DNA of 10,559 nt from Bordetella parapertussis (lineage in GTDB: Bacteria > Pseudomonadota > Gammaproteobacteria > Burkholderiales > Burkholderiaceae_C), in contig CAMDSU010000050.1 in the NCBI GenBank assembly GCA_945907335.1, positions 1-10,559 on the forward strand, read 5' to 3'. This document shows, one piece after another, positions 6,772-10,559 of this stretch. A program made the translations under genes and the position numbers. Numbering within the stretch: position 1 is the first letter of the stretch; each line of letters opens with the position of its first letter. The notes below the pieces were generated by a model. That model was not told where the DNA came from. It worked only from the letters and a program-made list of their open reading frames with translations, and searched no databases.

Positions 6772-6845
6772 TTTTGCCTTATATGTAGTTATGTCACGCA
6801 AATATTACAATAGGTTTTCAATCAATGGCTACAAATTTGACCCTG

Positions 6846-6873
6846 TTGCAAATAGTTAGGAATTATTCATAAT
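6846..6873 (+). promoter_or_regulatory. Putative promoter of the Tgl-like gene
   Basis: TTGCAA (6846-6851) and CATAAT (6868-6873) are spaced by 16 bases and match the consensus at four and five positions. Transcription would start near 6880, exactly before the inverted repeat at 6881-6922, and give a leader of about 125 bases. An alternative -35, TTGACC at 6837-6842, is a better hexamer but sits 25 bases from this -10. Confidence 0.35.
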
Positions 6874-6880
6874 GAGTTAA

Positions 6881-6922
6881 GGTGTCGCCACATGATTTGG
6901 CGCTATATTGATGTGGTTCACC
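6881..6922 (+). repeat. Imperfect inverted repeat in the leader of the Tgl-like gene
   Basis: GGTG-TCG-CCACAT (6881-6893) can pair with ATGTGG-TT-CACC (6911-6922), giving 10 base pairs with a small internal loop around a 17-base apical region. A smaller competing pair, CGCCA (6886-6890) with TGGCG (6898-6902), overlaps it, so two exclusive folds are possible. It could be a DNA operator dyad or an RNA leader structure. No U-run follows, so it is not a normal terminator. Confidence 0.4.
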
Positions 6923-7004
6923 AACGTAAATGCCAGATGTGAAACTCAGAGGGCCATGTCTTTTGGGTTAACGAATGGAATCCAAGTACTTCCTGTAAAA
7001 GCGC

Positions 7005-8120
7005 ATGAACAACGGAATATCGATCCTGTCTGAACAAGCTTTGGTCGGAGAAGCGCGTGAAGAATTCTTGCAACTGCTGCACAACTCACCTTGGGCTGGT
7101 TGGTTGGCGGTAAATACCGAGTCCCGTGTGGCTGGCTATCAAGCATGCTACCGACTGAGCGATGAGGGTCGGTCCTTGCTCATTCCCAATGACAGTACGC
7201 TCAGCATCATTGACGCCCGCGCCTTAGGACGAACAGACCCTGATCAAGCGTTGGCAAATGAAATTTTGTTAGGTTTGTTGAGCAGTCCATACCCTCATAT
7301 TTTCCCGAGTTATGAAGAGCTTTTGAGCCAGATTCGGGCCAGAAAGTTCATTGCACAAGCGGCAAAACTCACCTCATTGAGGTTTGACACCCGTGCTGTA
7401 GACAGGCCAATGTCGCATTGGTTGTATGACGAGGCCTTGGGGTTCACGCTCAAACCATCGCGGTCATTGATTGAGGCTTTGCGTTTGGCCACCCAGCCCG
7501 CATTTTCTGGGAGTGAATTCGCCTTTTCATGTTACCGAGCCAGCGAATATGTCATTCTGTTGGGTATTGCGCTGGAGGCACAAATCAGCAACCCCGTGCT
7601 CTATGAAAAATTGCAGCAGCAGTGGCAAATCAAAGCCATTGCATCTGGGGCATTTCACGAAACTTTTTTGATCGAGCACGGCTCTTTGGCTGACCCCATT
7701 CCAATGCTGCATTACATACCAGGCGATCGGGTCTGGTTTCGCAATCCAGATCCGCACTCCAGCAATGTTTCTGGCTATGAAGGTTCCTGGGTAATCTACA
7801 TGGGGGCGGGTTTGTTCAGTAATTTTTGGGACTGTTCTCGTCCTTTTTCATTGGATGAGAAATGTGTCGAATTGTTTCATTGGCGTGATGGGGTCTATTT
7901 GGATGATGCAGGTGTGTGGTGCATGGATGAAGCCGTGGTAGCCCAACAGGTGGCCCAGAGCTTGGCAGATCCCCATAAGTTGCAATCCATTCTGTTGGGC
8001 ATGAAGAAATACCGGGAACCATCGGGTGTGTATCAGAACGGCGGCTGTATCGATGCCACAAGAGAATCCCCACGACTTTTGCGTCCGCAGACATGTGACA
8101 TTGTGCTGCGTGATATTTGA
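7005..8120 (+). CDS. Tgl-like (protein-glutamine gamma-glutamyltransferase-related) protein
   Basis: A 371-residue soluble protein. Its middle (about 104-270) resembles the Bacillus spore-coat transglutaminase Tgl when compared from memory: RARKFIAQAAKL (111-122) against the Tgl helix RMNIVAAAKTL; EFAFSCYRASEYVILLGIAL (171-190) against the segment holding catalytic Cys116; and IPGDRVWFRNPD (238-249) then YEGSWVIYMG (258-267) against its GDCLYFKNPE and WRGENVILLG. Cys176 is the candidate nucleophile. The Tgl partner glutamates 115 and 187 align with Ser175 and Ser261, with a Glu two residues before the latter. It is longer than Tgl (about 245 residues), with about 100 extra N-terminal and about 95 extra C-terminal residues of unknown role. 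No signal peptide is seen. ATG 7005 is fixed by an in-frame TAA at 6996; no good SD precedes it. Family assignment is by eye, and cross-linking activity is unproven. Confidence 0.6.
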   Translation: MNNGISILSEQALVGEAREEFLQLLHNSPWAGWLAVNTESRVAGYQACYRLSDEGRSLLIPNDSTLSIIDARALGRTDPDQALANEILLGLLSSPYPHIFPSYEELLSQIRARKFIAQAAKLTSLRFDTRAVDRPMSHWLYDEALGFTLKPSRSLIEALRLATQPAFSGSEFAFSCYRASEYVILLGIALEAQISNPVLYEKLQQQWQIKAIASGAFHETFLIEHGSLADPIPMLHYIPGDRVWFRNPDPHSSNVSGYEGSWVIYMGAGLFSNFWDCSRPFSLDEKCVELFHWRDGVYLDDAGVWCMDEAVVAQQVAQSLADPHKLQSILLGMKKYREPSGVYQNGGCIDATRESPRLLRPQTCDIVLRDI

Positions 8121-8214
8121 TTATGTTTTTCACCCCTATATATAAACAACTAACACAATAGTAAAAATAGTCGCCGATTAATTTTTCTTACACCTGACAA
8201 TTGAGGCATCGTTC
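8121..8214. other. Convergent intergenic region, AT-rich
   Basis: This 94-base gap separates the convergent Tgl-like and cupin genes. It holds AT-rich sequence and no convincing Rho-independent terminator. ATTGAG (8200-8205) pairs with CTCAAT (8214-8219), overlapping the cupin stop codon, but no U-run follows the hairpin on either strand. Confidence 0.4.
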
Positions 8215-8874
8215 TCAATCCACCAACAAATGACCCGTCTTAACTAATATGGTGCAACCTTCAACGCTAAATGGCTTGTGTGCGCTCATGTGCGGGCTGC
8301 GTAACCAACAACCCTTAGGGTAACTTCCGTGTTCATCCTCAAAAACACCATCAACAACAAATATTTCTTCACCTCCGAAATGCCTGTGGGGGTTGAAATA
8401 AGTACCTGGAGCCCAGCGGACCAAGGCTGTGTTGGTAGTGCCAAAAGTTGATAAAGGCATCACAGTGAGCCCTGGAACCAATCCTTGATACCACTCAGCC
8501 GATTGAGTGTTGATGACCACTCTCTCTTCGTCTGAAGGATCAAGATATCGAAGTTTGACAAATAGTGTGCAACCCGTTTCAGTGAATGGCGTATGGCTCG
8601 AACCAACTGGATTTTTAACGTAGGTTCCAGCAGGATATTGGCCACACTCATCTTCAAACACGCCGTCAAGCACAAAGAATTCTTCACCCAGCTCATGCTG
8701 GTGAGAGGTGAAGCTGGAATTGGGCGCATAACGTACCAAGCTGGTTGCGCGAGCAACTTCATCGCCATCCCGTTCCAGCATTTTTCGATCAATGCCGTTA
8801 ACGGGTGAGGCGATCCACGGCACAGTTTCTGTGTTGACGGTGACCTTGAGATTGAAATCGGTGTGAAGTTTCAT
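8215..8874 (-). CDS. ChrR-like double-cupin protein
   Basis: A 219-residue protein made of two cupin repeats. Repeat 1 (about 45-110) has HQHELGEEFFVLDGVFEDE (58-76) and SSHTPF (92-97); repeat 2 (about 150-215) has HRHFGGEEIFVVDGVFEDE (163-181) and SAHKPF (197-202). Each keeps a HxH, a following Glu and a distal His, the metal ligands of ChrR-type cupins, so two metal sites (Zn, Fe or Mn) are expected. The N-terminal zinc anti-sigma domain of true ChrR is absent, so this is a stand-alone cupin related to the singlet-oxygen sensor module, or a small dioxygenase-like enzyme. I prefer ATG 8874; TTG 8883 would add three residues. Neither has a clear SD. It is the last gene of the minus operon, 16 bases after the GIY-YIG gene. 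Confidence 0.85.
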   Translation of the reverse strand: MKLHTDFNLKVTVNTETVPWIASPVNGIDRKMLERDGDEVARATSLVRYAPNSSFTSHQHELGEEFFVLDGVFEDECGQYPAGTYVKNPVGSSHTPFTETGCTLFVKLRYLDPSDEERVVINTQSAEWYQGLVPGLTVMPLSTFGTTNTALVRWAPGTYFNPHRHFGGEEIFVVDGVFEDEHGSYPKGCWLRSPHMSAHKPFSVEGCTILVKTGHLLVD

Positions 8875-8890
8875 GGCTGTCAATTGTTGA

Positions 8891-9214
8891 TCAGTTTTGC
8901 CAAACCGCGTAGCCCAACTTTTGCAACCTGATGGCTAGGTCTACTTCCATGTACTGCGCATCTCCGTAGGGCATGGGATTTAGCTTTTCGTAGATTTCTG
9001 GCATAAGCCGCAATCCGTATTTCATGGCGTACTTGTTGGCTTTGATACCAGCCTTGTGTTGATCAAACCTTGTATCTGGATCATGCCCAGTCATGCCTAC
9101 ATACACACAAGGCTTACCTGTCTCATAGTCAGGGTTGGCTTTTTTGAATTTTGATTCATACAGAACATCTTTGTCCAGTTCGATGACGTAGACGAAGTGA
9201 CGTTCTTTAGGCAT
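8891..9214 (-). CDS. GIY-YIG superfamily protein
   Basis: A 107-residue single-domain protein of GIY-YIG type. HFVYVIELD (6-14) takes the place of the GIY strand and CVYVGMTG (36-43) that of the YIG strand. Arg49 in DTRFDQH, Glu90 in QYMEVDLAIRL and the terminal Asn107 correspond to the conserved Arg, metal-binding Glu and Asn of the nuclease core. The two motif strands are separated by about 23 residues (DKDVLYESKFKKANPDY and following), longer than the roughly 10 usual in UvrC or homing enzymes. No extra DNA-binding domain is present. Nuclease activity is possible because the key residues are kept, but the substrate is unknown. It lies 12 bases after the DUF2237 gene and 16 bases before the cupin gene in the same operon. 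Confidence 0.78.
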   Translation of the reverse strand: MPKERHFVYVIELDKDVLYESKFKKANPDYETGKPCVYVGMTGHDPDTRFDQHKAGIKANKYAMKYGLRLMPEIYEKLNPMPYGDAQYMEVDLAIRLQKLGYAVWQN

Positions 9215-9226
9215 AGAGATGAAAGA

Positions 9227-9595
9227 TCAGTGTCTTGATCTAAGTTGATCCAGCGTGACAAACTCAAGTGCTTTTTGGTGCGTGCTTTCCAAAATCACAG
9301 GAGGTGCCACACCCGCCGCCAAGGCCTCTTTCCAGCGCAGGGCACACAGGCACCACTTGTCACCATCTTTGAGTCCTTTGAATCTGTGTTCGGGTCTGGG
9401 TGTCACCAAGTCATTACCTAGCTTGAGGGTGAAATCTAAAAATTCCTGAGTGATGCGGGCGCAAACAACATGACTGCCATGGTCCTGCCGGTCAGTTTTG
9501 CAGCAGCCATCTCTGAAAAATCCGGTAAGCGGGTCATATGAGCAGGGAATTAATTCAGTACCCAGCACGTTGAGGGCTTGCTCATTCATGGCCAT
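9227..9595 (-). CDS. DUF2237 family protein
   Basis: A 122-residue cytoplasmic protein that fits DUF2237 over its whole length. Recognisable blocks are NVLGTELIPCSYDPLTGFFRDG (9-30, cut here by position: Leu11 to Gly30), CCKT (31-34), GSHVVCARIT (40-49), FLDF followed by GNDLVTPRPE (60-69), GDKWCLCALRW (78-88) and VAPPVILESTH (96-106). Conserved cysteines at 18, 31, 32, 45, 82 and 84 suggest metal binding or redox chemistry, but no function is established. The ATG at 9595 lies inside the phosphatase gene, overlapping its end by 14 bases; an alternative ATG at 9589 gives two fewer residues. The overlap indicates translational coupling with the phosphatase. Confidence 0.88.
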   Translation of the reverse strand: MAMNEQALNVLGTELIPCSYDPLTGFFRDGCCKTDRQDHGSHVVCARITQEFLDFTLKLGNDLVTPRPEHRFKGLKDGDKWCLCALRWKEALAAGVAPPVILESTHQKALEFVTLDQLRSRH

Positions 9596-10076
9596 GCACT
9601 TTCATAATTACAAATTTCATCAAACCCTCTGAAGCTTCCTCAACCAAATCGAGAACGTGTTCAAAATTTTTATCGTCACCATAGTAGGGATCGGGAATCA
9701 CAGTGGCTTTGGATGTTTTTAGAAACTCTGCAAAACCCCGGATTTTGTGCTGTAAGTGAGAAGGGCAACGTTGCTCAAGTAAGGCGCGGTTGTCCCAATC
9801 CATGGTGATCAGCAAGTCAAAGTTTTCAAAATCGTCATCGTTGACAGCCCGAGCCCTTAAGTTGGAGAGGTCGTATCCACGTTTCAGGGCATGCATTTGA
9901 CTGCGCGAATCAGGAGGAGAGTTAGGGTGGTAGTTGTGCGTACCTGCTGAGTCGACATGGATTGCGTCAAGAAGTTTGCTGTGTTGCAGTTTTGCTTTAA
10001 ATACACCTTCTGCAGTGGGACTGCGACAAATGTTGCCCATGCATACAAATAGGATTTTTAGTTTGTGAGAATTCAT
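9582..10076 (-). CDS. Low-molecular-weight protein tyrosine phosphatase
   Basis: A 164-residue cytosolic phosphatase that would hydrolyse phosphotyrosine or similar phospho-esters through a phosphocysteine intermediate. The P-loop CMGNICRS (12-19) gives catalytic Cys12 and Arg18 in the CX5R(S) arrangement right at the N terminus, as the family requires. DPYYG (129-133) supplies the general acid Asp129. VDSAGTHNYH (41-50) is another family block. The length is normal. I chose ATG 10076; an upstream GTG at 10106 would add ten residues that the family does not have and would overlap the CWC gene. It is preceded by the CWC gene (19 bases apart) and overlaps the DUF2237 gene. It is not next to tyrosine kinase or exopolysaccharide genes, so a role in arsenate detoxification or general signalling remains open. 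Confidence 0.93.
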   Translation of the reverse strand: MNSHKLKILFVCMGNICRSPTAEGVFKAKLQHSKLLDAIHVDSAGTHNYHPNSPPDSRSQMHALKRGYDLSNLRARAVNDDDFENFDLLITMDWDNRALLEQRCPSHLQHKIRGFAEFLKTSKATVIPDPYYGDDKNFEHVLDLVEEASEGLMKFVIMKVHGHE

Positions 10077-10095
10077 TATGAATCTTAACAATGCA

Positions 10096-10290
10096 TTAAC
10101 TTGCACATTTCGCGCATATGCAGGCCTTACCTTTAGCCGCGTCTGGTACTTTATCCATCACAGCAGGCTTAAAAACTGTGTCCATGCACCAGCAGCGCTC
10201 AGGCTTTGTGCCTGATACCTTTGCATTTTCCATGGCGCAAACATTGGGTTCATGGCAGATAGGGCAGCGAGTTGGATCAATGGTGTCCAT
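10096..10290 (-). CDS. Cysteine-rich CWC family protein
   Basis: A 64-residue protein with eight cysteines (9, 12, 18, 33, 35, 57, 59, 62) in the arrangement CPIC...C...CWC...CIC..C. The CPxC start followed by NVCAM and the CWCMD centre are the signature of the small cysteine-rich CWC family. Two metal clusters, probably zinc, are inferred. The function is unknown. ATG 10290 is preceded by AAAGG at a normal SD distance. It is the first gene of a five-gene minus-strand run and is served by the promoter at 10326-10354. The stop lies 19 bases before the phosphatase ATG. Confidence 0.86.
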   Translation of the reverse strand: MDTIDPTRCPICHEPNVCAMENAKVSGTKPERCWCMDTVFKPAVMDKVPDAAKGKACICAKCAS

Positions 10291-10325
10291 TTAGACCTTT
10301 GAGTTTGAGTAGGTGATTCTTGGAA

Positions 10326-10354
10326 TTTAAACCGAACACTTTAGCCGAAGTCAA
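10326..10354 (-). promoter_or_regulatory. Sigma70-like promoter of the CWC-phosphatase-cupin operon
   Basis: On the minus strand TTGACT (10354-10349) is followed after exactly 17 bases by TTTAAA (10331-10326). The hexamers match the consensus at five and four positions. Transcription would start near 10319, leaving a 29-base leader with AAAGG ahead of the ATG at 10290. Because this promoter occupies 10326-10354, the plus-strand frame over the same bases is unlikely to be a gene. Confidence 0.5.
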
Positions 10355-10399
10355 ACAGCTGAGAGATGGGTCTGCCAACTTTGAAATGCTGATTGTTCG

Positions 10400-10504
10400 A
10401 CTCCAACCGGAGGCTGCCAGGTCCAGGCCGCTGGTACGTTGTACATTTCAACGGCTTTGGCTTGGCGTCCTGCCGTTGGCGCCGGCGAAGCTCAAACGTT
10501 AGGC
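10400..10504 (+). other. Putative integron attC (59-be-like) recombination site
   Basis: The segment ends in CTCAAACGTTAGGC (10491-10504), very close to the 3' end of many attC sites, where GTTAGGC is the R' box cut by the integrase. It is GC-rich (about 62% by eye) against AT-richer flanks and contains several inverted arms: CAACGGC/GCCGTTG, and GCTTGGCG (10460-10467) against CGCC...AAGC (10480-10491). The left boundary is uncertain. CTCCAAC at 10401-10407 or TTTCAAC at 10446-10452 may be the degenerate R'' box; the latter would give a 59-base site. Neither fully fits RYYYAAC. About 45 bases later an SD and ATG follow, as expected for the next cassette. No integrase is in the window. Confidence 0.45.
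10449..10478. repeat. Inverted repeat CAACGGC/GCCGTTG
   Basis: CAACGGC (10449-10455) and GCCGTTG (10472-10478) are perfect 7-base inverted arms around a 16-base loop. They lie inside the GC-rich segment that ends in the attC-like sequence, and may be part of its folded structure. Confidence 0.55.
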
Positions 10505-10549
10505 GTCCAAGTCACCCGTTTTCCTTAACCGAAGCACTCAGGAAGCCTC

Positions 10550-10559
10550 ATGCGATCTA
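10550..10559 (+). CDS. Start of a gene running off the window (possible cassette gene)
   Basis: ATG at 10550 is preceded by AGGAAG (10540-10545) four bases upstream. Only three codons (Met-Arg-Ser) are visible, so nothing can be said of the product. Its place 45 bases after the attC-like GTTAGGC box is the usual layout of an integron gene cassette. Confidence 0.33.

Noticed and set aside
10320..10502. Plus-strand 60-codon open frame from TTG
   Set aside because: Its first part covers the minus-strand operon promoter and its second part lies in the structured attC-like segment, with the stop inside GTTAGGC; there is no SD and no recognisable protein.
1..10559. CRISPR arrays, tRNA or rRNA genes, insertion sequences
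   Set aside because: No regularly spaced direct repeats, cloverleaf-like sequence, rRNA segment or transposase-like product was seen.

Overview
The window looks like a chromosomal stretch from a mid-GC (by eye, near 48%) proteobacterium, most likely a betaproteobacterium. The reasons are the types of genes present (LMW phosphatase, DUF2237 and CWC cysteine-rich proteins, a ChrR-like cupin, CrtI, b561 and multihaem cytochromes), tight ATGA/TGATG-coupled operons, and an FNR/Anr box. The taxonomy is inference only; no rRNA or tRNA is present to anchor it.

Layout, left to right: (1) the 3' end of a plus-strand acyltransferase ending in an SGNH hydrolase-type domain, then a glyoxalase-like VOC protein. 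(2) A minus-strand operon of three translationally coupled genes, read from 4473 down to 1233: a CrtI-type phytoene desaturase, an ABC-2 permease and its ATPase. (3) Divergent from it, a plus-strand electron-transfer operon (4714-6514): a b561-type dihaem cytochrome, a second predicted dihaem membrane cytochrome, and a membrane-anchored octahaem cytochrome c. Its upstream region holds a perfect FNR/Anr palindrome, TTGATGTAAATCAA, at 4666-4679. A small two-TM protein is encoded convergently and overlaps the cytochrome stop codon. (4) A plus-strand gene (7005-8120) for a protein that resembles Bacillus spore-coat transglutaminase Tgl around the catalytic Cys, with a structured leader. (5) A minus-strand operon read from 10290 down to 8215: CWC cysteine-rich protein, LMW protein tyrosine phosphatase, DUF2237 protein, compact GIY-YIG protein, and a double-cupin ChrR-like protein, with a recognisable sigma70-like promoter at 10326-10354. 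(6) At the right edge, a GC-rich structured segment ending in CTCAAACGTTAGGC, which resembles the 3' end of an integron attC site. It is followed by a ribosome binding site and an ATG, so an integron cassette array may begin here and run off the window.

The best candidate for an under-described system is the oxygen-regulated b / b / octahaem-c module. Its haem-ligand spacing fits a membrane path from quinol through four b haems to eight periplasmic c haems, and no catalytic subunit is encoded beside it. Secondary candidates are the Tgl-like protein, which keeps the Cys but seems to lack the partner Glu residues, and the coupling of crtI to an ABC-2 exporter.
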